Below are positions 37,482-48,777 of a stretch of 64,000 nucleotides of DNA, one piece after another. Source of the stretch: Cytidiella melzeri. Its lineage: Eukaryota; Basidiomycota; Agaricomycetes; Polyporales; Irpicaceae. The position numbers and the translations under genes are program-made. Within the stretch, counting starts at the first letter, position 1, and each line of letters opens with the position of its first letter. The notes beneath the pieces are model-generated. The model was not told where the DNA came from. It did no database searches and saw only the letters and a list, made by a program, of their open reading frames with translations. Location of the stretch: NCBI GenBank assembly GCA_022592445.1, contig JABYQR010000085.1, positions 62,001 through 126,000 of the forward strand, read 5' to 3'.

Positions 37482-38441
37482 AATCACCAATCCGGCTCAT
37501 TCATGAGTGTCTTCACTCCACTGGGGCATTTCGCTCACACCACTATTCATGCTTCATGCTCTACTACGGCAACAAGAATAATGCTTACAGCTTTTGTAAC
37601 TCTCCATTGTATTTTGTCGCATCGCCTTTTGTATTCTGACGACGACGCAATTATCTTTGGCTGCCCCATTTCAATAGCCCCCTTGTTGCAACCATCCATC
37701 AGACGGACGGTTGATTCTTAATCTTTGCTGACTACTTCGATGTACCTCGTCCCGTAGTCCCCCCTTCGTTTTTTATCGTCCTTTTGGGCCCTGTTGATAT
37801 GTTGCAGCGACATGCTCTTGGCCTGCAATTTATGCTGAAGTAGCTAACACCACTCAATTGAATTGGTAGCGTACGTATTAGAGAACAGAAAATATCATAA
37901 CCTTGATTGCATATCATCATTGCATGCGCAAAGCGCACTCCCCGTGCAAAAGTCGTGTCTGTGGCCCTCCACCGCGCCTTGAGTATACTCGCTGTTGATC
38001 ACCCACTGACACGACAAGCTCAAGGCGAGAGCAATGAGTGCAAGATAACATTATACACGAGCAAACGATAAGTGGACTGCTAGGCGCGTATTCGAAGTTG
38101 CGGAGTTTGGAAGCGTTTGGTGAAGTCGAGAGTGCAGTGTACTCCTCTCTCTTGCTCCCAACCACCACCCTACTTAGTCCTCTATTTACTGGAGTCCACC
38201 CTACCGTAGTAGTTCTGGGCAAATCTCTGTTCTAAGCCCCTCAAAATTTGCTTTCGTTGCAGAAAATCATCCACATTTTACGACATCCTGCTCCTAGTTA
38301 CCCACGTCGCTCTCAATCGCACTCCCGGCCTCTACTTCCATCGCCCCATCGGTTTTGCCCTTGCATCGTGCTACGGTGTACGCTATCCCGGCCACAAACT
38401 TTCAGTAATACCTAATCGCATCAATCTCGTTCAAGGCTATA
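37482..38441. other. intergenic spacer
   Basis: A 960-bp spacer holding the 3' flank of the GDS1-domain gene and the promoter of the PUF gene, with pyrimidine-rich stretches at 38275-38400. No gene supported. Confidence 0.5.
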
Positions 38442-41400
38442 ATGTCTCTGTCCGCCTCCGACAACGCAGGCTCCTTTTCCAGGGTCTCGTCTGGGAAAAC
38501 GCCTCCCCCTGCCCCCTCTGCCGCATATGCAAAGAGGTAAGTATTTGCAAACCGTTTCAGCGCTTCATCGTCTCATCCTCTTGTGCAGGGCGAGGGAAAT
38601 GGAGGTTGAGGAGAGGATAGGTGCTAGATATAGACCCCCTGCGCTGCGCGCCTTGGCTACGGGCGGATCCCCTCCCAACGATTCATCCTCCACTACGCCC
38701 GATTCTTCTGCCTTGTCCCCCACGAGCAACTATCCAGCTGGCTTTAGGCGAGCCAGGGCAGGCACCCTGCCCTCAAACGTTCAGCTGGCCGCACAGCGCT
38801 TCGCTGCAGCTTCAAGCAATTTACCGAGCCAGGCCCCCTCCACGGAGTCGTTCGCGGATCAGCTGCAGCAGAGGCAACAGCAGCAGCAGCAGACAATGGT
38901 TCCGCCCGTCAACAACGTGGCGGCTCCTGTGCGGCCTAATTTACGTCACGCTACCTCTGTCGCATCTTCGGCTGCAGCTTCTGCGCTCACTGAACGCAAC
39001 AGTCGCTTGCGCTCTGGATCTCTGACCCTCCCTGCTGGTGGTCTTTCCAACGCGTTTGGCCCCTCCATCTTCTCTTCTTCGTGGCTGTCTTCTAGGAACA
39101 GCAGTGGGTTGCCTGTCCTGGACGATCTTCATTCCGTCACCTCTATGGAGTCTGGCAACGACGACTTCGATGTGCACACCCTCGATTACCTCGGCCTCGA
39201 CGATACGCTTCGACCACCGCCTGCTGCCACAATCACCGAGCTGCGTACTCAAGCGCAGGCAGCTATTGCTGGCAACCTGGCTACGCACCCATCGCGACTT
39301 CGCGCAACCACAGTCTCACACCCTTATCGTCTTGGGTCGTCCGCTGGAGGCTCCCTTTTGTCCACTCCGAGTGCGGAGACGGAGGAGGAGTTGTACAATG
39401 CGGAAATGTATCTCAACCAAGGCCTCGATGTGTATGAGGATTCAAACAGTTATCTGTCTCCTGCGTACGTGGCCAAGGGCTTCAAGAGCGGTGATCACCT
39501 CGGCGTTGGACTGAATGCCCGGCCTCGTGCAATTTCTGTTGGCAACTTGGATGATACGTCCCGTGGTTTGCGCCGCACGGGTGTTTCTGACCTACAGCAG
39601 TCCCTGTATGCAAGCGACACTGCCTCAGCGGGATTAGGAGGTGGAAACCTCACGCCAACGGGCATTCTGCGGTCAGATAAAACAACAGGACGCACAGGCC
39701 CTTCGGTCCACTTCCCTTCCGCTGAGCTTGCTGGTAACCGCGCATCTCCCTACCTGCAAGCACCGAGTGGCCAAGGCCGTTCCCTATCGCCTAAGTCTGC
39801 GGAGAACCCTGCTTCCCAGATCCAGGCTCCTACTCGTTCACTGTGGATTGGCAACTTGGACAGCTCTGTGACGAGCGAGCAGCTCATTCACGTCTTTGCT
39901 CCGTATGGTGCCATCGAGAGCTTGCGTTTGCTGCCAGAAAAGGTTTGCACCCCCGGCCTGTGAAGGTTGCTAATTACTGACTCATGTCGTTGTCGCACAG
40001 GAATGTGGCTTTGTGAACTTTGTCGATCAAGCAGACGCCGTCAGGGCTAAGGAGGATGTGCTCAACCGCCTTGGTGGAGACATCGGGATGCCGAACGGCC
40101 AAACGGTCCGTATTGGGTTTGGAAAGGCGGACAGTGCTCCTGTCGCCCCTGCGAAAGGCACTAATCTGAACAGCCCTGTCGCGACTTCTCCGGGAGGGCC
40201 CGCGTCGAAATCTGGCACAAACAACGTCGGTCTGGCTGGTATGGATGCCCAGCTTCAGGCGACACCTACTCGTGCTTTGTGGATTGGCTCTATTCCGTCT
40301 ACTACCACACCCGCTACGATTCTCAGTGTCTTCAGTCCTTACGGACCTATCGAGTCTGCTCGAGTGTTAACCCACAAGAATTGTGGCTTCAGTAAGTTCA
40401 GACCCTGTTACGCCCATGATGTTTCCTTGACATAATTCTGTCAGTCAACTTTGAGCGCCTCGATGACGCCGTCCGTGCTCGTAAGGCATTGAACGGAAGA
40501 GACGTTCTCGGCAGCGATGTTGGCGCGATTCGTATCGGTTTTGCGAAAGTTCCAGTAAAGAATGGTCAAGAGGGAACTGGTCAAGACGAAACGGCAGCTC
40601 CCAACGTACAGGGTGTGGGCGACCTCAGCGTTGGGGCGACGATCCATGCTCTTCGCACTGTCAAAGGGGCTTCCACGATCCCGGTGGACCAGCAGGTGCT
40701 CAGCGGTGCTGTTGAGAATTACAGATCCAACTTGCTTTTGAGCATGATAGGATCTGGCCTGCACAATACTCAGCTGGAAGCGGCGTCGAAGTTGTCTGGC
40801 TGGCAAGCCTCGATTACTGAGCAACAAATGATTTTGCGAGAGTTGAGCGCAGGGAGCAATGATTCCGAGGTTGATATCCAGTCGCTTGCCGGTAAGTCCG
40901 TCGTCGATTACGCCAGCATTGGGATCTGACCATATTCTCGCAGAGTTCCGTCCTCCGACCATGTACTATACGACTATTCCGCTCGTGGCAGAGAGACCTC
41001 ATAACAGGCGCTGGGATGCATCTAAGCTGCGAGAACTGAGGAAGCGCTTGGACACTAGCACCATCACGGTCGAAGAAATTGACATTGTGGCCGCTGATTT
41101 CCTCGACGGAGAGATTGTCGATCTGGCCTCCGACTGGCTCGGGAATACGGTACGTATCCATGCGATATGGTTAGGCTCGCACAGCTACTCAGTGTCACCG
41201 TATCACTCAGGTTGTTCAGAAGCTCTTCGAGAAGTGCTCTCCGGGTCCAAGGTTTGCCATGTTAGAGCGTATTGCTCCTCATCTGGCCATGATCGGTATC
41301 CACAAGAACGGAACATGGGCAGCGCAGAAGATAATCGAATGTGTTCAGTCTCCAGACGAGGTCGCTCTCGTCACTCAGAATATCAGGCCTTACGTCCCGC

Positions 41401-42632
41401 CTTTGCTGCTGGATCAGTTTGGCAATTACGTCGTCCAGTAAGTGTTCAGTCTCTTGGTTTCTGAGACGATGTTCACTATAGACAGATGTTGCTTGCGTTT
41501 CGGTTCCCCTGCTACGGACTTCCTCTTCGAGGCGATGGTTGACCGTCTCTGGGAGATCGCACAAGGTCGCTTCGGCGCTCGCAGTATGAGGGCATGCCTG
41601 GAGAGTCAGCATATCACTCTCAACCAGCAGCGCAAAATCGCCACCGCAGTCATCCTCAATTCGATCCCGCTCGCTACCAACCCAAATGGCGCCCTCCTGT
41701 TGACCTGGCTTCTGGATACATCCAACTTCCCGTCGCGTTACACTCTTCTGGCGCCACGATTCACGCCGCACCTTTCCCATTTGTGCACTCACAAGTTGGC
41801 ATCCCTGACGGTACTCAGGATTGTCAACCAGAAGGTCGAGCCTGAGGCATCGGTTCAAGTTGTGGAGGCGTTGTTCTCGTCCCCGAACGATCATGTCCTG
41901 ACTGACGTCTTGGGTGATCAAGTCAACGGCGTCGCCGTTGTCCATAAGATCCTGACGAGTCCCTTCGTCGAGCCCGAGCAGCGCCCCGTATACGTGGAGG
42001 CGACCAAGCGTGTCCTTATCGAGCTCAAGGTCATCGCCACCCAAGCTTACCGTCGTCTCATCGAGGAAGTCGGACTGCCTGTGCCGAACTTGCAGCCCAC
42101 CTACAACGGCAATGTGCCGCAGCCTACGAAGACTAAGTACAATGCGCAGAATAGCTACGGCGTGCCAGGCTTACCAGCTGGCTATCCGTCCACTGACCAG
42201 GGTCTTGCCTCTATGATGGCTGCGTTGCAGATGGGTGGGCAGAACGCAGCTGCCGGCCCTCCTCGTCTTCAGATCGATCCCGGATACGCCCCGGCTCAGC
42301 CTCAGAATGGGAATCGTCCTCGTCCTTCTAACCCTCCTTCAGCATTCTCGCCGTCCACCGATCCGTTCAACCCATTTGCCATGCGCTCTTCAGAGCCTGG
42401 CACACCTAGGAATGGAGTGCCCCGTCGTCAGGTTGCTGCTCCTTCGCCGCAGGTTTCCACTGTTCCCTTCGGCACTCAGTCTCCGAGCCTTAGCCATACC
42501 GCCAACCTGATGAACCCGCCTCCATACAGTGGCATGCCGGCTCCTCAAAGTGTTCCTCCGCACGTCTACCAAGCTTATATGTATCAAATGTACCAACAGA
42601 ACTCTCCGAACCTGCCTGCTTACCACGCTTAA
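38442..42632 (+). CDS. RRM plus Pumilio-repeat RNA-binding protein (JSN1/PUF2-type)
   Basis: A cytoplasmic mRNA-binding regulator by family; the RRM+PUF combination is that of yeast Jsn1/Puf1 and Puf2. It starts MSLSASDNAGSFSRVSSG. The long N-terminal part is Ser/Gln-rich and probably disordered, with a short CAG run near 38873. Two RRMs follow (RSLWIGNLDSSVTSEQLIHV with ECGFVNFVDQADAVRAKEDV, and RALWIGSIPSTTTPATILSV with VNFERLDDAVRARKALNGR). The Puf array includes MLERIAPHLAMIGIHKNGTW, PPLLLDQFGNYVVQ, RFGARSMRACLESQHITL and HVLTDVLGDQVNGVAVVHKI. The C-terminal tail is Pro/Gln/Met-rich (ends SPNLPAYHA). About 1,190 aa in seven exons; the intron at 41439 uses the acceptor before ATGTTGC, giving VVQ joined to CCLRFGSP. 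Puf repeats are fewer and more diverged than in Puf3 types, as in Jsn1. Confidence 0.92.
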
Positions 42633-43444
42633 AGTGTTAAATCCATCATTCTGCACAAAACATCGGTCTCGTCGACATCCTGCTTACGAACTACCCCACG
42701 ACTTCTGCTTTTTATCCTCGGGAAAACTCTTCAAGCCATGCGATGCAAACATGGTTCAACTGCTGTCGCTCGCTGCCATTCTTTTTCACCGCCTCCTCTT
42801 TTTGCATTCTTCGCTGCGTGTGCATCCCCAGATTGCTCAGTGAGCCACCACCTATACCCCCATCACAAGCCCCGCCATTCTCAATATCCTCACACGACAC
42901 GCTCTTTAAAACCTACGGCAGCAAGGCTCTGTCGCTGTCCCCGCTTCGCATGCACACCAAGAATGTAGGATGGAAGAAACTTCAGGACAGTCAGTTACAC
43001 TGCTCCGGTGCGGAATCGGAATGGGTGAAATACAGTGTAGTGTTATCTTTCGATGACATTTGTCTCAGCTTATTTTGTTTGTTCGTTTGTCTGCCTCCCT
43101 TTCCATTCTCCCCCTTTCTTTCTGTTGACTGTTTTGTCTACCAATTCACGCCTGCTATGATCATGTATAATTATGGGAAGACTAAGCTCCGCCAATGATA
43201 TTATAGAGGACCCCTTCTGCAAACATCTGGCTCGTAGAGAGAAAGTTTTGGAAGTCTCAAGTGCGACTGGTTTGCTACTCCTGCGCCCCCTCTTCACATG
43301 TGTCGTGCGACCATGCACGAATCGTTTGTTGAGAAAGCTTGGCCGCGATATCGAACGTTATCCACGGGGCAGAGCCGTCCAAGGGTTGAGTTAGCCAGTA
43401 GTGTAGTCAGTAAACCAACAGCCTGATGTGCGGAAACCTTTCAT
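42633..43444. other. intergenic, convergent 3' ends
   Basis: An 812-bp region with T-rich stretches suitable for 3' UTRs of both neighbours. No gene supported. Confidence 0.5.
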
Positions 43445-44203
43445 TCACTCCCACACAACCTACACAACGCATATAAGCAGAAACTCAAGCAACGAGAAGT
43501 GAACGAATATACACACTTTCATTGACACCCTCTCTTCCCCGTCTTCTCCGACCGTCTTGACCACGGTCGACGGATCCACGACAGGGTTATTCACAAGCCT
43601 GCGCAGGTTCTCTAATTTCGCGACGTCAATGTCATACAGCTGTGCCAGACTTTCGAGATCCTGCGGGGACTTGACCATCTTGCACTCGTCCAGCAGTTCA
43701 CTCAGACGGGCGGTGAGGAGGTGGTTTCGGGAGGGTCTGAAGGTGCGCGCCTCGAGCTCGGACTCTCGGCGGGTTTGGTAGACGTGCTGAACGAGGTCAG
43801 CGGCCTGAGGAGAAAGCCATGTTAGGCGAACGGGTTCCTTCTTGGAGAATATTATGCAGGAAGTACTCACGGGTTGGTATGAACGCATGTGATGATCTAC
43901 TTTGACGGGACCAAGGCGGTTGAGTTTTGCGAGGAAGTGAGGATCTCGGGAGTCTTGTTCGATAGCTGTAGAGCAGCGATCACGACGTGGTGCCTGCCTG
44001 TGAGTAAGTACAAGTACAATACACTACAGTTGCATACCTTCTGTCCGGGTTTCGCTCGCCCTCTGGGCTGCTGAAGGCTGGTCGGCTTGCTTTAGTTGTG
44101 GTACACCTGCTTCATCGGGAGGTTGTGTACGAGCACCAGCCCATGTTGGCTTCGAGGCTGTCTTTGGAAATTGTCTGGTTGCCTTTGAGGATGCGCTGCC
44201 CAT
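43445..44203 (-). CDS. small protein with N-myristoylation signal, unknown function
   Basis: Three exons on the minus strand, about 195 aa. The chosen start (44203) gives MGSASSKATRQFPKTASKPT: Gly2 and Ser6 meet the N-myristoylation pattern, so membrane attachment is likely (inference). Exon 1 ends ...SETRTE with one leftover base. The acceptor at CTACAG before CTATCGAAC completes GCT and continues AIEQDSRDPHFLAKLNRLGP (VKVDHHMRSYQP follows), which explains why acceptors nearer the donor fail on frame. Exon 2 reads on to AADLVQHVYQTRRESELEAR, with a helix-rich segment (SPQDLESLAQLYDIDVAKLE) and VVKTVGEDGEERVSMK, and a final intron leads to VVWE and the stop. The compact basic/helical body looks conserved, but I cannot name the family. 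Confidence 0.65.
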
Positions 44204-44391
44204 GTAGTTTTAGTTGCTTGAGTTGCGGGTGCCAGATGGTAAGGTGGTGGCTGAAGTTATACCGAGTCGCGTACAACATGACAGTCTCCTAAAGCGCCTA
44301 TGCCAATTACCACTGGCATTGATCACTCCTCACTGGATGCTTAAGCAGGCTGGTCTTCATCCTCTGCGTAATTACTCCTGTCACGACTAAG

Positions 44392-46557
44392 ATGCTCAAA
44401 GCTTGTCGGGCGTTGAAGAACAGGAATCCTAACGCGACAAAACGACTCCTTTCGCGGACATCTACCGCGTCAGCACGCCCCCCTCGAGTTGCACATGCTC
44501 GCCACATATTCTACTTCACAACAGCTGTAGTCGGTGCTGGAACACTATGGGATATCTCGCAGAACCCCATCCATAACGAGGCGTACGCGTCCGCAGAGCT
44601 GACGCGTGCAAAGGGGCCCACAGCTGTCACGAATGGAGACTTCGTGAAGGACGGCGCACTACACACTCTCGTGTGGGGTTCAAATAGGTATGTCCAGCTT
44701 ACAGCACCTGTGTTGTCATTGGCAGAAGAGCTGACTTACATCTGAAGGGCACATACGTTGTCGTCCGACCGGGATGTTCCTGAGTCTATAAGAACCCCTG
44801 CTGTCGCCGACTGGCTTGAAGGCGTCGCACTACGGGATCTGGTGCTGCATGAAAAACATGCGGCATGCATCGACGCCAAGGGAGATGTCTACCAGTGGGG
44901 GGATGGATACTTTGGTACCATCGACGCTGCCGCGCACCCATCGTCTTCCGGCAAGCCCTCCCTTACGCTCCGAGGAAAGGTATGTATGCTGTTGTATGCG
45001 ATTGAATAAGATGTTCACACTCTTTGATCAGAATATCGTTGCCCTACAGGCCACTTCTGATCGGATATTTGCGCTCTCAGCTTCAGGCAGGCTGTATGTG
45101 CTCTCTTCTCAAAGTTCCTTGCAGAAATTGGAAGCTGGCTCTCCGACGCCGTCAAGTACTCCTTGGTGGGGGACCGGCTGGATGTGGGGAGAAGAGGAAG
45201 ACGTAGACTTTGCAGAGGTCACCCCGCACGAAAAGCTTAGCTGGGGAGAGAAGTGCGTGCCCCGCTCATATACAGATACCGCCAATATTCGTTTAACGCT
45301 GTGGACACAGATTCGTCTCCATCTCTGCAGGGACTAACCATCTTCTGGCGTTGACGTCGAGCGGCCGCACGTTTGCGCATGCCATCGACATGAAGGCAAA
45401 CACATTCGGACAGCTCGGATTCCGCAAGTTCGACGTGCCGGATCGGTCTCTTCCTCCTGGCCATCCGCACTTGCATCACGCCCGCGTCAGTATCGAGCTG
45501 ACACCAAAGTCCATATCTGATCCATACGCCAACACATCGTCATCACGAAGACAGACTTCTCAGGTCGTCAGCGACGCACAGCCAGATTTCGACGATTCGC
45601 ACATCCGTTTCTCAGACAAATTGTTCGAGGTCCCGGCGCTGAAGGGAGTGAAGGTAGAGACGATCGCCACGGGTTCGCGCAGCAGCTTTGCAAAGACCTC
45701 GGATGGGAGGGTGCTTGGGTGGGGAGCGAACCAATTTGGGTATGTTCTACGCAATGAGGCACTTTGAATGACTGCCTATCGAGCGTCATTACAGGCAGAT
45801 TGGCTTAGGTGGCAATATTACACTGGAGGCTATTACTGTTCCCACCGAGGTAATTCTGTGGCGGTCAACTCCACAGACGATGCGAACGACATGCTTGGAT
45901 GTCTACGCTGGTTCGTGTTCCTGTTGTTGCTGCTACTGGGTAGTGCAATGCTGATATTGGCTGGCATAGGCGGTGATCTGACATTTTTCAAGGTCGAGCG
46001 CACGGACGGCTCTGCCCTACCTTACATTGATGTACTCGCCTGTGGGAACGGTCAATACGGCGGGTTGGGCAACGCTCAATACAGTAACGGCCAAGGGACA
46101 CCTGTGCGTACCAAGAACGTCAGCGGTCTGCTCGAATGTAAGGGATCTCCCCGTTGAGAATCTCAGACTATGCTTCCCCATGTCCTGACGCCGCAGCCTA
46201 ACAGATAGCGAGAAGACGAACGGAATGCAGCCTATCTACCCACACGATGTTTCTGTATCCCCAACAGGCCACGTACTACTTACGCTAGACACCCTCGCAC
46301 GTTCTGGACCGGGCAGCGGCGGGCGAGACTTGCTCGTGTGGGGAGCCAATCAAGAGTACCAGCTAGGGAATGGCAAGCGAGGGAGTTTTGCGGCTCCGCA
46401 GGCGCTGCACGCACCGGACGGGCAGAGGGTCATGTTGACGGAGCGGAAGGCTGAGGTGAAGGATATGTGCGGGAAGATTTGGAAGAGTGCGATGGTCGAG
46501 CAGCGTGCTGTTGCGGGGTGGGGAAACAGTGTCGTTTATTGGAGGATCTGCGGGTGA
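44392..46557 (+). CDS. FMP25: FMP25/BCA1-like RCC1-repeat protein (probably mitochondrial)
   Basis: An RCC1-type beta-propeller protein. The N-terminus is Arg-rich without acids (MLKACRALKNRNPNATKRLL), as in mitochondrial targeting sequences. It is followed by a hydrophobic segment (IFYFTTAVVGAGTLWDI) and then RCC1-like blades: LHTLVWGSNR, AACIDAKGDVYQWGDGYFG, GRVLGWGANQFGQIGLGGN, DVLACGNGQYGGLGNAQYSN and LLVWGANQEYQLGNGKRGSF. Yeast Fmp25 (S. pombe Bca1) has this layout and is linked to respiratory complex III assembly. Seven or so exons. The intron before GGDLTFFKVERTDG uses the acceptor GGCATAG, which alone keeps phase. Assignment to FMP25 rests on the RCC1 repeats plus the leader and membrane segment; other mitochondrial RCC1 proteins are possible. 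Confidence 0.75.
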
Positions 46558-47215
46558 GCGGCTTGGGTGTGTCATGGTGAGGTAAGGAACTACTTATGTG
46601 CTGTGAGTTCCGGAGTTGGATGTTGGATTCCGGTGTACAAAATGAAGATATGGCATGCCATGACTTGGAGGCGTGTACTCTACTATTCGACACCGCGCTG
46701 CCTTGAATGACAACACGTTCAAGTTCTGCCTTCAGCTTCAAGCTTACTTCCAGGATGCTCACGAGAACTATCAATATCGAGAAAGGAGGTTCTCCTAATC
46801 CCAATTCTCCTTTCGCCGCAAGGCATCGTCTGTTTTCTAGCCGGACGTGTATGTCCATTGTTCAAGTATCTCCGCGAAGGTCAGAGAGCACAGGATTGAA
46901 GAGTGCAATCGTCGTCTCGTGTTGACCTCGTGTATACTACATGCGTATTACTCGAATATTCTGCTTGACGAGTCGACCCCTCGTTGGAATATTTGGGGAG
47001 CTCTGTGCATTTATGTTATCTGCAGCGGTTTTTGCATCCGTCGCAGCCACTCTATAGCCGGTAAGTAGTCCCCCTGAAGCGCGTTCACGGTCTGTATATA
47101 TCCTCCATTCCAACTCATTTCCTGCGCCCGCCAACCAACCACTCCCTAGCTCTCCTCTCCCTCTCCCTCTCTCTCTCTCTTCCACACACACACACCACCT
47201 ACACATCGGCGAACA
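46558..47215. other. intergenic spacer with CT/CA microsatellite
   Basis: A 658-bp spacer. At about 47150-47200 a (CT)n-rich run passes into (CA)n just before the next ATG, probably the promoter/5' leader of that gene. Confidence 0.55.
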
Positions 47216-48357
47216 ATGTCTCGGGGCACTTCTCGGGTCAGGATGCTCTCTCCGGCATCCGTAGCATCGTCTTTGCAGCACATCACCGCCTCCGACCGCC
47301 ACTCAGAGCCCACGTCCTCTTCAGACGAGTCGTTTGCAAGTATCTCGGACGCGAGCACTTCTGACGAAGACGACGAGATTGTTTGGTCAATGTCTGACCT
47401 CTCCGTCAGTGGCAGCTCTCAGCTCGCTGCCATGCGCTCCCCAGGGGTCCTTTCCGATGACGACTTCATCGTCTTGAGCCCACCCCTGTCGCAACCCCGC
47501 GAACCTGCCTCTCAAACAACGAGTCTTTCGTCCTCCTTTGTCGGGAGCGGTGCACAGAGCTCCTCTTTCGACGGCCTCTCAGAGGTCATGTCGAACTTGA
47601 ACATCACCGAGTCCGACTCTGCCTCTGACCGGTCGAGCTCGAAGGCCTCCTCTAGGAAGCAACGGAAGCGTGCTGCCCGTGCTACCACAGCCGCCACTAC
47701 ACCCGTGCCAGCTCCAGCAACGACGAAACCGAAGAAGAAGAAGAGCAAAGGTACTGTTGGGAGCGCACCTGCGGAACGCAGTGCGAGCACGTCGACGAAG
47801 TCAAAGGCGAAGAAGGCACAGGCTAGTGCGAAGGCTCAGTCGGGTCTTGGGAAACGACCCATCGTGGACGATGTCTCCGAGGCCGGGGACGCAAAGACAG
47901 CGGTTTACGAAGAGGCTGTGCAATATGTTTCCGAGTGCGTTTCTTCTGTTCAACCCTTTGAGGCCTTGTTCATCTCCTTCATTGCAGAATTCTCGCCGCG
48001 CCTACTTCAGCGGAGAAAGCGAAATCAAATCTGACGTTCCTCCAAGCCCTCATCCTCGAGCTCGGTCTCCTCTCCGCCTGTGCCACCTCCCCCGAGCAGC
48101 AGAGCTTTTCGCAGCTCCCGAGCCTCCCCCGGTCCATGAAAGCAGCCAAAGAACTGCTCAAATCTAAAGTTTTCATGAACGTCCGCGACTACCTCGACGC
48201 TCGAAACAAAGGCCTTGATGCTCTTCGCAACGTCATGCACCCGAGCCGCAAGGCGTTGATCAGGGACTTGTCCCGTGGCAATGGTCAGCGTAAAGTCCCG
48301 AGGGGGTTCGTGAAGCAGTCGGGTCTGGGTGTTCTGCTCGTGACGTGCTACCACTGA
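47216..48357 (+). CDS. Ser-rich and basic unknown protein with folded C-terminus
   Basis: Two exons with one intron (starting at 47937, GTGCGT, ending CATTGCAG before 47989) give about 360 aa. The N-terminal two-thirds is low complexity: Ser/Asp-rich, then Lys/Ala-rich (TTKPKKKKSKGTVGSAPAER), likely disordered. The C-terminal part looks folded and helical: EILAAPTSAEKAKSNLTFLQ, ALILELGLLSACATSPEQQS, SMKAAKELLKSKVFMNVRDY, LDARNKGLDALRNVMHPSRK. It ends GLGVLLVTCYH. I do not recognise the family. The C-terminal helical block resembles a small conserved fungal domain, and the basic stretches suggest nuclear or nucleolar location (inference). Confidence 0.68.
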
Positions 48358-48777
48358 AGGTAGGGAAGGAGGCAGCGCGCGTCTTCTCCTGCTTTCGTTG
48401 GTGCTTGAAGCTTGATGAATGGCATGCGTGAATATTTCTCTGCTTTCGAGTTCTTTTCCTATCCGTCTCGTCCCTCACCCCTTGGAAACTCTTCTTGTCT
48501 CCGAATTTGTGTATTATTTACTGCTTATTTCCCGCCGCTCTCGGCTCGCCTCGCACACTGTCATCCCCTTATCGTCTTGCTGTACGATCAAAATATGTAT
48601 CACCAGTGTATTTGTAGTCGTCTTTGCTCTGAAACTGTCTCCCTGCTTCCTCGTCGACTCCTTCTTGTTCACGCATGTAGATATTCATCATATCCGAAAA
48701 ACAAATAACACGATAGTCTCCTCCTTGCTGCATGTTTCCTTCAGACACGTAATCAAACAGCACGATGTGCAAGCCAC
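48358..48777. other. intergenic, convergent 3' ends
   Basis: A 420-bp spacer between the Ser-rich protein gene and the minus-strand TFIIIC90-like gene. Frames here are shadows; no gene. Confidence 0.5.

Noticed and set aside
46937..47358. minus-strand frames of 121 and 70 codons before the Ser-rich gene
   Set aside because: Composition comes from the CT/CA microsatellite; no splice or domain evidence.
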